Below, in pieces: positions 1 to 9,623 of a stretch of 64,000 nt of DNA. Origin of the DNA: Pseudobdellovibrionaceae bacterium (GTDB taxonomy: Bacteria > Bdellovibrionota > Bdellovibrionia > Bdellovibrionales > UBA1609). Each line of letters begins with the position of its first letter. Position 1 is the stretch's first letter. Position numbers and translations under genes: made by a program. Location: contig JACKAM010000002.1 in NCBI GenBank assembly GCA_020635075.1, forward strand, positions 372,001 to 436,000. The letters run 5' to 3'. The notes under the pieces are model-generated. The model was not told where the DNA came from and searched no databases. It was given only the letters and a program-made list of their open reading frames with translations.

Positions 1-215
1 CTCACTCCCATCACATTGGTGAGGCAATGAACGACTTCCGCCATTTCAGATGACACGTAACTACTCATCGTACCACTGTAATCATCTATGCAGCCGTTCA
101 CAACGTAATTATGGGGCTGATTATCCTTACGTCTCAAATTGAACGAAGTCTTAAAAGTTCTTTCTAGTGGCTCGCCTGAAACAACCTTGAGTCCTGTGCC
201 GGTTTCTGTACCCAC
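1..215 (-). CDS. Partial hypothetical protein, runs off the left edge
   Basis: Reading the minus strand from a GTG at 213-215, 71 codons stay open to the window edge with no stop. An in-frame TGA lies just upstream, inside the inverted repeat at 224-274. The peptide contains two Cys and a mixed polar composition, and I do not recognise it. It lies downstream of the secreted-protein cluster in the same direction, so it could be a fourth gene of that transcript. No clear ribosome binding site is visible and the start is a guess. A chance open frame is possible. Confidence 0.35.
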   Translation of the reverse strand, partial: MGTETGTGLKVVSGEPLERTFKTSFNLRRKDNQPHNYVVNGCIDDYSGTMSSYVSSEMAEVVHCLTNVMGV

Positions 216-223
216 GAGGTAGA

Positions 224-274
224 GTGACCGTCACTTTTTGGTATTGCAGTACAATACTAAATAGTGACGGTCAC
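224..274. repeat. Nested inverted repeat between genes
   Basis: Positions 224-235 and 263-274 are perfect 12-bp inverted arms built on GTGACCGTCAC. Inside them, GTATTG (241-246) and CAATAC (252-257) pair again around a 5-nt loop. It follows the stop of the minus-strand gene ending at 323. It may stop transcription of the cluster, but there is no T-run after the stem, so a protein-binding or recombination site is equally possible. Confidence 0.6.
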
Positions 275-322
275 CTTACTAAAAGTATGTCTGTATCTGG
301 ATAATTGGGATACCCCGCTGAA

Positions 323-1663
323 CTACTTCGTACAGTTCCCGGGTGAAAAATCCTTGTGAATGATTTTACCATTCGAAATTAACCCAAGACTTCCCTTGGG
401 AAGGACTGTCCCTAGGATTTTAGTATCCTGATCCACATGGATACAGCGGATAGGTGGGAATCCTTGACTGATCCGTTTTTCATGACGGCCAAAATACAAG
501 GTCGCCCCCTTAGGTAATTTCAATCCGTTGATTTTGGCATCCTTCATCAGTTGCAAAGAGCGAGGGTTGCCGTTGTCCACATCAAAAACCGCTGTGCCGC
601 CAAACTCCGCACCTCCATATTTGATCGACTCGGCCCCAAACAGCACCTGTTCTTTCCCATCCGGACCCGCAACAAAAATGAGAGAGCCTTTCGGCCGTTG
701 GAGATCATAGAACCGAAAGTCCTTTTTGACCGAAACCACATATCGGATGTCTGGAAATGAGGATCCAAGCCTTATCTTCTTAAGGGAGGAAATTTGGCTG
801 TAGGCCAGTACATAATCCTCTGGACTTAATTCCCTCAATCCCGGGGCTTTCCGCACGGAATCGAAGTTCTTTGTTTCTCCCGCCCGCCAAAGTAGCTTTC
901 CATTTTCATCCAAACCCTCTTTATCCGAGCTTTTACCGGTGTGGTCGCAGTTAACACATGGCGCCTCCGTCGCCGGCGGCTCCACAATGTCGGGAGGGGT
1001 GTAAAGGCAGGTGTTCTCATTAAACTCCAGCTGAAGCTTTCCCGCATCATCTATATGAACCAGTCTTCTCTTCCACACATGAGTCCCCTGGATCGTCATA
1101 TCCTCCTTCCCCTGAAGGCAAACAATTGGCGGAAACTCCGAGGTTAATGGGCCCCTATGGCGCCTAAAGTTGATTGATGTCAACTTAGGCAGCCTAACTC
1201 CATTAATGACTACATCTTTCAAGGTTCTGGCTTCTCGAGGATTTCCGGTATCGATATCCATTGAGCTTACTGCTATCTCTTTTCCTTTCCACAGGGCAGC
1301 GGATTCACCAGAAATACGCATTTCTGGTCCTCCCCACACTCCACCTAGTCCAGTTATCTTTGTGCCCTTCCTGCCATGTACCTCATAGATTCGGAAGTCC
1401 TTGTTAATGATGAGTTCAAACTGAATTTGAGGAACTGCGAAGCCACTTTCCGGATCAGCTTCAAGATAATCACTAATACTCAACTCATAGTCACCAGGCT
1501 TCAACTTGTCCAATCCCGGAATACCCATCAAATATTTGATACTCCGAAGCTGCCCTTCTGTCCATGGTGTCCCCTCTGAACCACCAGGCAAGGTAACCAA
1601 TCCTTCCTGACCCCAACCTGCTGCGCTCCAGGCAATACAGAGAAGAAATATCAACGTCTTCAC
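323..1663 (-). CDS. Secreted protein with an internally duplicated domain
   Basis: 446 residues with a probable signal peptide (about residues 1-19, ending near GWGQ). The mature part holds two copies of one domain of ~200 residues. Both carry shared landmarks: an L..GDY motif, a FR.Y(D/E) segment, a DIDTGNPR / DVDNGNPR motif, a 'FxRHxxxxxxxFPPIxC' motif and a terminal Cys. The copies are joined by a linker containing PPATEAPCVNCD, giving a CxxC. The neighbour upstream (1713-2495) is one copy plus the same linker, so this gene arose by duplication of that unit. No known family is recognised. Export to the periplasm or surface is likely, and the function is unknown. Confidence 0.8.
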   Translation of the reverse strand: MKTLIFLLCIAWSAAGWGQEGLVTLPGGSEGTPWTEGQLRSIKYLMGIPGLDKLKPGDYELSISDYLEADPESGFAVPQIQFELIINKDFRIYEVHGRKGTKITGLGGVWGGPEMRISGESAALWKGKEIAVSSMDIDTGNPREARTLKDVVINGVRLPKLTSINFRRHRGPLTSEFPPIVCLQGKEDMTIQGTHVWKRRLVHIDDAGKLQLEFNENTCLYTPPDIVEPPATEAPCVNCDHTGKSSDKEGLDENGKLLWRAGETKNFDSVRKAPGLRELSPEDYVLAYSQISSLKKIRLGSSFPDIRYVVSVKKDFRFYDLQRPKGSLIFVAGPDGKEQVLFGAESIKYGGAEFGGTAVFDVDNGNPRSLQLMKDAKINGLKLPKGATLYFGRHEKRISQGFPPIRCIHVDQDTKILGTVLPKGSLGLISNGKIIHKDFSPGNCTK

Positions 1664-1712
1664 ATCAACTCCCCATCGGTCTCTTGTTGCGGGTGAAAGG
1701 TGACCTGCCTAT

Positions 1713-2495
1713 CTAGTTAGATGATCCCTTTGCTGCTCCTTCACCGGCCCCGTCGCAATTAAGGCAGGGAGCCTCAGTTGCCGGCGGATCAACAATGTCC
1801 GGGGGAGTATGAGCACATGCAGTCGAGGTAAACTCGAGAAGGGGGGCACCTTTTTCATCAAAATTCACCACCTTGCCTGCTGGTATCGTCAATCCAGCAA
1901 TTGTCAGCTCTTTCTCGGCCTGGATACATACAATCGGCGGGAATCCCGCTATTAGCCTTTCACGATGACGACGAAAGTAGACTTTCGTGGACTTTGGGAG
2001 AGTTAAGTCATTAACTCTAAGTTCTGAAACCAAGCTTATCGACCTTGGTAGACCCGTATCAATATCGAAGGTTCCCACCCAAATATCAATTCCTCGCCAT
2101 TTTGCTGGCCCACCTGAAAAATGAACCTGTGGACCTCCCCACCCTCCTCCTAGGCCGGTAACTACCGTCCCCCTTTTCCCATGCAAATCGTAAAATCGGA
2201 AGTCTTTATTAATCTTAAGCTCAAATTCAAACCGAGGTACGGCGAAACCGCTCTCAGGATCAGGATCCAAATACTCACTGATAACCAATTTATAATCACC
2301 TTGTTTTAACTTATCAAATCCAGGCACTCCCATCAGATAATCGATACTTTTTCTTTGACCAGAAGTCCATGAGGTCTCCTTAGATCCTGAAGGAAGCGTC
2401 GCAAGTTGGCCCAAAGCTTCTAAGCCACTGAATGCAAGCACAACAAACAGTGCTCCAATTGTAACCACGTAGAGCCTCCTATCTTTCCATGGCAT
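1713..2495 (-). CDS. Secreted paralogue of the duplicated-domain protein
   Basis: 260 residues with an N-terminal hydrophobic signal (about residues 8-30). One copy of the domain found twice in the next gene: L..GDY, DPDPESGFAVP, FDIDTG, FRRH and FPPIVC motifs. It ends in the PPATEAPCLNCD linker followed by a short Gly/Ala/Ser tail. It stops exactly where the second domain of the 446-residue paralogue would begin. It overlaps the 3' end of the PKD-protein gene by 17 bp, so the two are probably translated from one message. Function unknown. Confidence 0.8.
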   Translation of the reverse strand: MPWKDRRLYVVTIGALFVVLAFSGLEALGQLATLPSGSKETSWTSGQRKSIDYLMGVPGFDKLKQGDYKLVISEYLDPDPESGFAVPRFEFELKINKDFRFYDLHGKRGTVVTGLGGGWGGPQVHFSGGPAKWRGIDIWVGTFDIDTGLPRSISLVSELRVNDLTLPKSTKVYFRRHRERLIAGFPPIVCIQAEKELTIAGLTIPAGKVVNFDEKGAPLLEFTSTACAHTPPDIVDPPATEAPCLNCDGAGEGAAKGSSN

Positions 2496-5400
2496 GCAGG
2501 TGGAAATGCGTTAGATGAGTCGCTGTGGGATCAAACCACACGTTTGTTTCCGACAAATCACAAGATGTCGGATTAATCTGACAGGAGGTATATGACTGTG
2601 GACCGACAGTAAACTTGCCTATTTTACAATTCAGATCCTCCGAACAAGTTCCAATCGCTTCCATCCTCCCATCAGTGGTCTTTTCGAGAAGAGGGAAATT
2701 GTCCACTTTGCCATCAAATAACAACTTCTCCTGCCATCTTTTGAAATACGAAGGATTGCCATTTGCATACACTCCCTGGGAGACTAGGACGGCGAGGGTC
2801 TTGTCCTGGAGTACGTAACTCGACAATATACTTCTTTGATTCATCGTCCAGTGTGCAAGCCTAAAATTTGCAGCTTTGCCATTGGCAAACGCCTCCTTAT
2901 CTTCCGGACTAAAATTCTGAGGAGCAACACATGCAGAATAGCTGTCCTTGCATGTTAAAAGCAAAGTCGAATTACCCGATGCATTCACCCATTGGAGGAA
3001 TCTCCTCGCCAGAGGAAGATCTACTAATCTTTCCTGCGCATCATTGGCATCATAATAATCAGGAAAGCCATTTGGATATGCTGATGTTTGCTGACAACTG
3101 CTCTTCCTTGCAAGGTGAAGATCGGCATTATCACACGTTAAATCAACATGATAACGAAAGTCCAAATGTAGCCCATTTTTGTGGGAATCATGAGCCGGAA
3201 TTTTCCCGCCAAAAGGTAATGAAGCATCATTACAATAGGCCGTATGAGGATCATAGAATTTCACAGCCCTGACTATATCAATTATCGGCCTCCGGGCAAA
3301 TATGGACACATTGTTTCCATACTTCCGATCACAGACACCAGGAACAAAATTAAAGGCCTTGGCAGGAGATCTCTGATGACTGGCCTTTAGAATAAAAGGA
3401 TTGAGGTTAAAACTGGCTTTAAACTGAGCTCGTTGAGCTGTTGGAGTGATCAGGATCTGGTCCGTCAGAGGATCATAGACCTCCACGAAAAAATTGATTG
3501 CGAACTTGTCAGGTTGGTTCAAGGGCGCCCAGTTCAAATGCTCGGTGAGGTTTTTGACATCGACCTCAATCCGGACTTTCGTCTCGCTCCTCTTTGTTTG
3601 GCTGGGAATTTCCTCCAAGATCCTGAAATAGTACCGACGTTGAGTCGAGGTCGAAAAACCAACGAGGCCACCCACTCCGGAGACCCTAAAGCGTTGGTTG
3701 TCTCCGACAGACAGCGTGACAGTGTATTCGGGCCTCCAAGTTCCGCCGTGGTTCTCATAAAGGTTGTAGTGGGTCGATTCATCCACATCCACTGGAAACA
3801 TTCCGGTTGCATAGGCGAGACTTCGCTTTGAATCCTCCACTGGTGTGTACACTGGAGTGGGAGGTGTCGTGGTGGCGGCCATTATCGTGTTTTGCGCCGA
3901 TGCAGTGACGACAACCGGAGTTGTTTCCCCAATTCCATCTTCGACAGATTTGATTTCTGGATAGGGTCCGGTAGGCCAAGAGATATGGCAGCTCATTCGG
4001 TGTGGCAATGCCTCCCAATAATGGAACCAGTCCGTCGAAAGGCTTACATATGGCCTAGGATCAAAGTTATCATTTGGATCCAAATCTACAAGATGAAGAT
4101 CTTTCGGAATTTTCACTCGCCAAGTCCAGTTGAGACCCCAATCAATCACATTTTGACCTGCCTCCCCAGCTGGAGGGAACTTCACATAATCTGCCATTTC
4201 TTCGTCACTTGAAATCCCTAGGCGGGCCCTGACATTGGCGGCACTATCATAAATGGTCTTAGTAATGGTTTCCCGCTTCACCGGATCCCAGAAATTGACC
4301 CTGATAGGGAATACTCTGGCATCGTTACCTCTGATGGTATTGATATCCACATTTCTCCAGTACCATTGTTTGGCGTGGGTTGCGGGATCATAGTTGGGAG
4401 GGCGACACCAAAGAGCCTTACTACGCTCATACCACTGCAAGTAGGGAATATAGCCAGATAAGGATTGAAAATTACAGTTGACGATGACTTCTTCAGCAAA
4501 AGGCGGAATCTTTTTGGCATCCGTGTAACTTGGCTTAGTTGGGTCTGTCGAGACGTAGTGGTCATGATTCAAGTATGGATTACTGTGGGGCCCCACTTGG
4601 TGAATGATACCATCGCCAGGATAAACTCGGCTTTGACAAATGTCCGTCATATTGGTGTTCATGTATTCTGGCCCAGTGATAGACTGTATGGGGAAATCAA
4701 CCGTCGGCGGAATATCGAAACCTTGGACAAGCCCCACGTTAGCCGATTTGACGGCAGTTGACCCTCGGACAACCTCTAGGACCTGATCAAAGGAGCTTGG
4801 TCGATATTCCGGCAGGGAGAACGAAAAGCTCGGCTGCCTTGAATCCAGTGCCGCAAACGAAGTTTCCTGAGCCCCGACCTTCTGCGCCAGTTGACTCACC
4901 TCGTTACCTGGTTGATTGAAATCAATAAAGGCATAGGTACCAGGCTCTAAGTCCGCCAACTTCTCCATAGGGCCGGTCGATGGCGACGTGGTTTCAACCA
5001 GGTACTTTCCTGCTGGTAGATCCTCAAAAGAAACATTTCCAGAGACCTCGTGGCGACTCCGAACAATGGAAGTACCAAGGGCGCGAACCAGAACCTCCCG
5101 GGCATCGGGGGGTAAACCAACCGTGATTCCAGAACTTCCAACATAGTGTGGTTCTGTGGCGCCAACTACGGGAGTTCCATCAACGGCATTAGACCCATGG
5201 ATTTCAAACCAATAGGTATCGGTCAAATTATCAAGTTTTGAAAGAAATTGTTGGGTATCGACAACAATCTCAGTGCCATCAATTTCAATAATATCGGTCA
5301 AATCAAGCGGAATCGGTTTTCCCATTGGCGACCAGTGAACAAATAAAATTGGCTCTTGGCTTGATGAGGGCTCAGGAAAACTCAGAGCCACTCCGTGATT

Positions 5401-8400
5401 GTTTCGCAGCCTGAAAGTTGGCTTTGAAGTGGGAATCACATTACCTATCGAATCCCCAACGCGGAAACAGGTTGAATGATGTGCCATAAATGAACAGTCG
5501 ACATCGTTGACGGCAACCACGACGGCCAAAGAAGCCGTGTCTGACTTTCCAGATGGACTGGTCATAGTAAGATCTACTTGGAACACTCCCTCGGTCTCAA
5601 AGACATGTTGACCATTTCTCAGCATACTGCTGGTTCCATCCCCAAAATCCCAGTGGGCCTGAGTGCCGTCGTCATACATCACTGAGTCATCTGATGAAAA
5701 CTCGATGATTGCCGGAATTGAATCGATATTAAGAACCTGCCCTTTGGCGAATTCTGGTCGCGGGTACTTTTTGGAGTCAATGATCGTGGGGTTTGATACT
5801 GGAAAGGGTTCTGGTAAGACATCAACGACTTTTTCAGCCAGATACACTGCCCCTGATGAATCAGTCACCTCTAGTCTTACCGTCTTGGACCCTGGCACAG
5901 AAAAAATATGAGACGAAATTTCTCCTAAACCAGATCCACCGTCCCCGAAACTCCATTGATATGCCAGTGGCAGGCCTGTCGGGTTGTAAGTCGGAACTGC
6001 TGAAAAGGTTGTGGTCAGTCCTGTGTACACAGCTTGAGGTGATGAAATGAAGTTAGGGACGATATCACCACCAGGCGGGTTGGGGTCCAAGACTGTGACT
6101 ACTAAAAATGAGCTTGCGGTTTTCCCGTGATTGTCCGTGACCGTAAGCACAATCGAATGTGCCCCGGGTTGGTCAAATGTATCGACGTAATAGGGACCAG
6201 TCCATACATGGCCATTTGAGTTGTCCCATCTATACTCAATTATTTCTCCATCGGGATCGTAGGAATTATAGGCGTCGACTTCGACTCGCAAAGGGGCTGT
6301 CCCCGTCGTAGGAGTTAGAGCCACAATTTCTGCAACGGGAGGCTGATTATCTAGTGGTGGTGGCGCACTGAGAACGCGGATCTCGGCTGTGTGGGTCGCG
6401 TAATTTCCTGCTTGGTCAATAACTGTGAGGCTAGGAAAATACTGGCCAGGCTCTTGGTAGGTGTGGCTTTCATAGGGGCCACTGATTGATTTCTGTCCGT
6501 CTCCCCAGCTCCAAATCCAAGTTGTCACCTGATCGTCGCTGTCCCAGGTGTAACTGCCATTAAAACTGACTTCTACCGGAGCTTGGCCTACAAGCGGTGT
6601 GGCAATAAAAAGTGGCAGAGGTGGTGTCCCCGAATAGACATTGATTTCAGTTTCAAGCCGAGTGGTGAGATTTTCTGGATTTGTGAGTGAAAGAGTGATT
6701 TTGTAAAGGCCACTTTTCGCGTAAGTATGGCTTATGCTGTGAAGGTCTGATCCAATGCCTGTTAAAACTGTACCGTCTCCCAGATCCCATTTTAGATTAA
6801 AATCGGCAATTTGATTAAGATCAAAGGTATCAAGCCAGATTTGAATCTCTTCATTGACCGATGGCGAGTAATTGTCGAGGGCAATCGCTACGGGTAGATC
6901 GGCTGATGTGTGCTGGACATTGACGGTCTTTTTCGTCAAATACCTTTGACCCAAGACATCAAAGGCTGAGAGCTGAACTTCGTAGGGACCGGGGCCTGGG
7001 TAGGTGTGGCTTTGGTTTCGGCCTCTGGCGTAACTGTTGTCTCCGTAAAACCAGTGGAAATTGTGATACTCAATCGGAGCTGTTGTAAGGCCAACTGAGT
7101 TATCAAACCACAACTCTAGAGGATCTGAAGGGTTGGCTTGAGCCAAAAAATCTACTTTTGCAGGGTCACCTGAAAGAACGTGGACCGTAAAGTGCTCAAC
7201 TGAGGACTTTCCTTGAGCGTCCCTGACGGTGAGTCTTCCGTAATAAGATCCTGGGTAGTTAAAGGTGTGGCTTGTCATTGCCCCTTGAGTGAAATCAATC
7301 GGATCATGGTCATCCCCAAAGGTCCATTCGACTTGGGAGATCGAATCACCTGAGTCGATGTCAAATGACTGAGAGGCGTCGAGTTGAACTGTAAATGGAC
7401 TTTGCCCCAACAACCCCGATGAAATCAAAACAGGTGTGGGAGGTACATTGGCATCAGTCTCGCCCACGACGATCTGAGTTGTCACTTCCCGCCGGGCCAA
7501 GAACTGATCTCGAAGCCTGAGCCTGACAGTGTAGGTTCCAGGCTGTGAATAGGTATGGCTCACAACTGCTTGATCAGTACCAATCACTTCAGGTGAATTA
7601 TCCCCAAACCGCCAACGATAACGGATTTCATCGTTTTCTGGGTCAAAGCTCTCTGAGGCATCAAATGTCACGGTCAAGGGGGCTGGGCCACTGGCTTGAT
7701 TAACCGAAATATGAGGCACTGGGGGCTGATTGGGCACAATTTCAATTTGTCTTGAAGTCGAAGTTGAAAGCCCTGAGTCGTCAGTAATGGTGAGAGTGAC
7801 CTGATAAACTCCGGTGTTTTGATAATAGTGCTCCACACTGGCATATAGGTCCGTTTCATGAGGGTAGAGAGTCAGGATTTTACCTATGCCAAAATCCCAG
7901 GTGTAGCTCACTATCTGACCCCCATCCTGGTCTTCAGCTGGCATCAAAGTGAAAAACAACGCCTTGGTCGGCACGTGATCCGTTGTCGTAACAAAAAAGA
8001 TTCCGCCTCCATCAGTAGGAGGCTTTGGTTTTGGCAGCACAGTATACTCAATGGGAACCGAGGTCTGAGCGCCATCGTCGTCAGTTGCGGTTACTGTCAC
8101 CACATAAACCCCTGCCACTTGCCACGAGTGCTCGGCTACAAAGCCAGTACTTGAGGTATTGTCCCCCCAGTCAAAATGCACCTCGGTTACCAAACCATCT
8201 GGATCGGTTGAGGCCATGGCATCAAAGAGCACCACTTCATCTTCAAGGGGCTGATCGGTACTCCAGGTCAAATTCAAAATAGGTGGCTGATTGGAGTCTT
8301 CACCGTAAATGCTCACTTTAACGAAGGAACCGGGAAAGCCTTTAAGCTTTAAAGACAGTGTTGATGTGTCTTCAGTGAGGTCAATCGGTATTCGAACTTC

Positions 8401-8484
8401 CTGGGTGCCGATGTTGAGGCTACCCGGAGTTAGGATCAAATTTTGATTGAGCCACACATGACCGGCATGAACGCGAGTAAACAA
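2479..8484 (-). CDS. Giant PKD-repeat secreted protein (C-terminal ~2000 residues, frame broken at 5' end)
   Basis: About 2,001 residues from the TTG at 8484. The same frame stays open upstream to the G tract at 8599-8607, so this TTG is probably not the true start. Roughly ten PKD-type beta-sandwich domains fill the first ~1000 residues, each with the WxFGD / WxWGDG strand, an SHTY-like motif and a closing 'Y.V.L.VTD..G' strand. The C-terminal ~1000 residues contain several Cys and match no family I recognise. PKD arrays are common in large surface adhesins and secreted enzymes. With the 105-residue piece at 8582-8899 the intact protein would be about 2,139 residues with a signal peptide. 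It is first in a three-gene minus-strand cluster. Confidence 0.85.
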   Translation of the reverse strand: MFTRVHAGHVWLNQNLILTPGSLNIGTQEVRIPIDLTEDTSTLSLKLKGFPGSFVKVSIYGEDSNQPPILNLTWSTDQPLEDEVVLFDAMASTDPDGLVTEVHFDWGDNTSSTGFVAEHSWQVAGVYVVTVTATDDDGAQTSVPIEYTVLPKPKPPTDGGGIFFVTTTDHVPTKALFFTLMPAEDQDGGQIVSYTWDFGIGKILTLYPHETDLYASVEHYYQNTGVYQVTLTITDDSGLSTSTSRQIEIVPNQPPVPHISVNQASGPAPLTVTFDASESFDPENDEIRYRWRFGDNSPEVIGTDQAVVSHTYSQPGTYTVRLRLRDQFLARREVTTQIVVGETDANVPPTPVLISSGLLGQSPFTVQLDASQSFDIDSGDSISQVEWTFGDDHDPIDFTQGAMTSHTFNYPGSYYGRLTVRDAQGKSSVEHFTVHVLSGDPAKVDFLAQANPSDPLELWFDNSVGLTTAPIEYHNFHWFYGDNSYARGRNQSHTYPGPGPYEVQLSAFDVLGQRYLTKKTVNVQHTSADLPVAIALDNYSPSVNEEIQIWLDTFDLNQIADFNLKWDLGDGTVLTGIGSDLHSISHTYAKSGLYKITLSLTNPENLTTRLETEINVYSGTPPLPLFIATPLVGQAPVEVSFNGSYTWDSDDQVTTWIWSWGDGQKSISGPYESHTYQEPGQYFPSLTVIDQAGNYATHTAEIRVLSAPPPLDNQPPVAEIVALTPTTGTAPLRVEVDAYNSYDPDGEIIEYRWDNSNGHVWTGPYYVDTFDQPGAHSIVLTVTDNHGKTASSFLVVTVLDPNPPGGDIVPNFISSPQAVYTGLTTTFSAVPTYNPTGLPLAYQWSFGDGGSGLGEISSHIFSVPGSKTVRLEVTDSSGAVYLAEKVVDVLPEPFPVSNPTIIDSKKYPRPEFAKGQVLNIDSIPAIIEFSSDDSVMYDDGTQAHWDFGDGTSSMLRNGQHVFETEGVFQVDLTMTSPSGKSDTASLAVVVAVNDVDCSFMAHHSTCFRVGDSIGNVIPTSKPTFRLRNNHGVALSFPEPSSSQEPILFVHWSPMGKPIPLDLTDIIEIDGTEIVVDTQQFLSKLDNLTDTYWFEIHGSNAVDGTPVVGATEPHYVGSSGITVGLPPDAREVLVRALGTSIVRSRHEVSGNVSFEDLPAGKYLVETTSPSTGPMEKLADLEPGTYAFIDFNQPGNEVSQLAQKVGAQETSFAALDSRQPSFSFSLPEYRPSSFDQVLEVVRGSTAVKSANVGLVQGFDIPPTVDFPIQSITGPEYMNTNMTDICQSRVYPGDGIIHQVGPHSNPYLNHDHYVSTDPTKPSYTDAKKIPPFAEEVIVNCNFQSLSGYIPYLQWYERSKALWCRPPNYDPATHAKQWYWRNVDINTIRGNDARVFPIRVNFWDPVKRETITKTIYDSAANVRARLGISSDEEMADYVKFPPAGEAGQNVIDWGLNWTWRVKIPKDLHLVDLDPNDNFDPRPYVSLSTDWFHYWEALPHRMSCHISWPTGPYPEIKSVEDGIGETTPVVVTASAQNTIMAATTTPPTPVYTPVEDSKRSLAYATGMFPVDVDESTHYNLYENHGGTWRPEYTVTLSVGDNQRFRVSGVGGLVGFSTSTQRRYYFRILEEIPSQTKRSETKVRIEVDVKNLTEHLNWAPLNQPDKFAINFFVEVYDPLTDQILITPTAQRAQFKASFNLNPFILKASHQRSPAKAFNFVPGVCDRKYGNNVSIFARRPIIDIVRAVKFYDPHTAYCNDASLPFGGKIPAHDSHKNGLHLDFRYHVDLTCDNADLHLARKSSCQQTSAYPNGFPDYYDANDAQERLVDLPLARRFLQWVNASGNSTLLLTCKDSYSACVAPQNFSPEDKEAFANGKAANFRLAHWTMNQRSILSSYVLQDKTLAVLVSQGVYANGNPSYFKRWQEKLLFDGKVDNFPLLEKTTDGRMEAIGTCSEDLNCKIGKFTVGPQSYTSCQINPTSCDLSETNVWFDPTATHLTHFHLHAMER

Positions 8485-8581
8485 AGTCTTAAAGGCTGCA
8501 AGGCCATGTTTGATCCGGCAAACAAACGAAACAAAGCTTCGCTCTTTTGGACAAACTCCTAAATCAACAGGAAGACCGTTT

Positions 8582-8899
8582 TCAATAACAAGGAGATACC
8601 CCCCCCCTAGCTAGATCAAGACTTTGCGTTTGAACGTGAGGCTTAAAGATGCGGCCATGGAAAGTCTCGGGGCCCCAGACGAGATCGAGTTCTTCAGATG
8701 AATTTTGATTGTTCGAATCACTTGGTGGTTGAACGACCGACGGACCATGCTTAAACCAGTGGCCCATCTTGGCGTAGGAAACTTCCGGGGCAAGGAACCC
8801 AAAAGCCAAGAGCACAAAAAAGGCTCTGAAGGTAATTGAAGTAACAACAAACCACCAACTACTGCTACGACCGCAAGCTCTCTCAACTCCAAACGCCAT
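8582..8899 (-). CDS. N-terminal fragment of the PKD protein (signal peptide piece)
   Basis: 105 residues with a long N-region and a hydrophobic segment ending near VSYAK, typical of an exported protein. A polar segment follows containing GPETF, similar in position to the conserved start of secreted repeat proteins. The frame runs into the nine-G run and stops 14 codons after LDLAR. Removing one G joins it to the open frame of the PKD gene (giving ARGGYLLVIENG), with no stop between the two parts. It is therefore the 5' end of the same gene, separated by a one-base shift that is either real (phase variation or a mutation) or a sequencing error. Confidence 0.75.
   Translation of the reverse strand: MAFGVERACGRSSSWWFVVTSITFRAFFVLLAFGFLAPEVSYAKMGHWFKHGPSVVQPPSDSNNQNSSEELDLVWGPETFHGRIFKPHVQTQSLDLARGGVSPCY
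8599..8607 (-). repeat. G9 homopolymer at the frameshift
   Basis: Nine consecutive C on the plus strand, read as nine G in the coding strand, sit at the junction of the two PKD-protein frames. With eight G the frames join; with nine they do not. Homopolymeric G tracts inside surface-protein genes are classic slipped-strand contingency sites, and also classic assembly error sites. Confidence 0.8.
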
Positions 8900-9229
8900 G
8901 ACTTCTCCCTTTTTATCCCGTCAACGTGCCACTTTTAAACACGGGAAGTCGTTCTTATTTTGTGAAGACTTGATTCTAACCTAACAATCCTTGTTGACCT
9001 ATCACCCGGCAAAACGAGGGTCGTGCAAATCAAGGACTTAGAGGCCAAAACCAGAGAGGGGGAAACCGAGCAAATCCGCATTGGCTCAGGCTTTGAGGGG
9101 AAAATAAGGATTATTCACAAGAGTGTTTCAGATTTAGAAGGTACGCCCGGGCCTTCGCTCGGGGCCTCGACTCAACTTTGATTAAGATCAATCCCTTCTC
9201 GAAACGCTTTCTCAAGCAATTTACCCTCG
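8900..9229. other. Gene-free stretch upstream of the PKD cluster
   Basis: 330 bp between the PKD gene and the four-helix-bundle gene. On the plus strand one frame is open from a GTG at 9023 to a TGA at 9179-9181 (52 codons), with plausible amino-acid composition but no ribosome binding site. I treat it as a possible gene remnant, not a gene. A short GC-rich self-complementary stretch lies near 9145-9166. No tRNA or clear promoter was seen. Confidence 0.4.
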
Positions 9230-9547
9230 CTAGGTCGCGAGGGTAAGCTTATAGATCGAGGCCCCTAGATGATCGGCAAGATCTAAGAGCTTGAGGTCTT
9301 CGATTCCTTCAATTCTCAATATCGCCTGACATTCGCGCAGAGAACCAAGGGCAATAGAGTAAAACCGCCTTTTGTCCTTTGGACTTGGCTTGCCACTCCC
9401 CTCGGCAAGATTCAGCGCCACGGATGAAGACGCCCGGAGCATCTGATCCCGCAAATGAATCGGCAGCTTCAACAGCTTCACTTGCTGACAAAATTCCACT
9501 GCCAAATCTAAGGTCCTAAATCTGTATTCGTGTTTTTTCTGTGTCAT
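9230..9547 (-). CDS. Four-helix-bundle protein (23S rRNA intervening-sequence family)
   Basis: 105 residues, close to the usual size of this family. It shows the family pattern: F..L.LA......V..L, then an 'LRDQMLRASSSVALNLAEG' block, then 'RRFYSIALGSLRECQ'. These small proteins form a four-helix bundle and oligomerise. They were first found in intervening sequences of 23S rRNA, but most are free-standing genes in bacteria and their role is not settled. It stands beside the HNH endonuclease and its flanking repeats, so it may belong to the same accessory island. Confidence 0.85.
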   Translation of the reverse strand: MTQKKHEYRFRTLDLAVEFCQQVKLLKLPIHLRDQMLRASSSVALNLAEGSGKPSPKDKRRFYSIALGSLRECQAILRIEGIEDLKLLDLADHLGASIYKLTLAT

Positions 9548-9623
9548 TTTAACTTCCTTTGTAAAGTGTGTTGGCCATCACCCCAAGGTGGGCCAACCAC
9601 TGCCACAAAGGAAAACGGATCAC

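Noticed and set aside
9023..9181. 52-codon plus-strand frame in the gap upstream of the PKD gene
   Set aside because: GTG start without a ribosome binding site and no recognisable family; described only within the gap.
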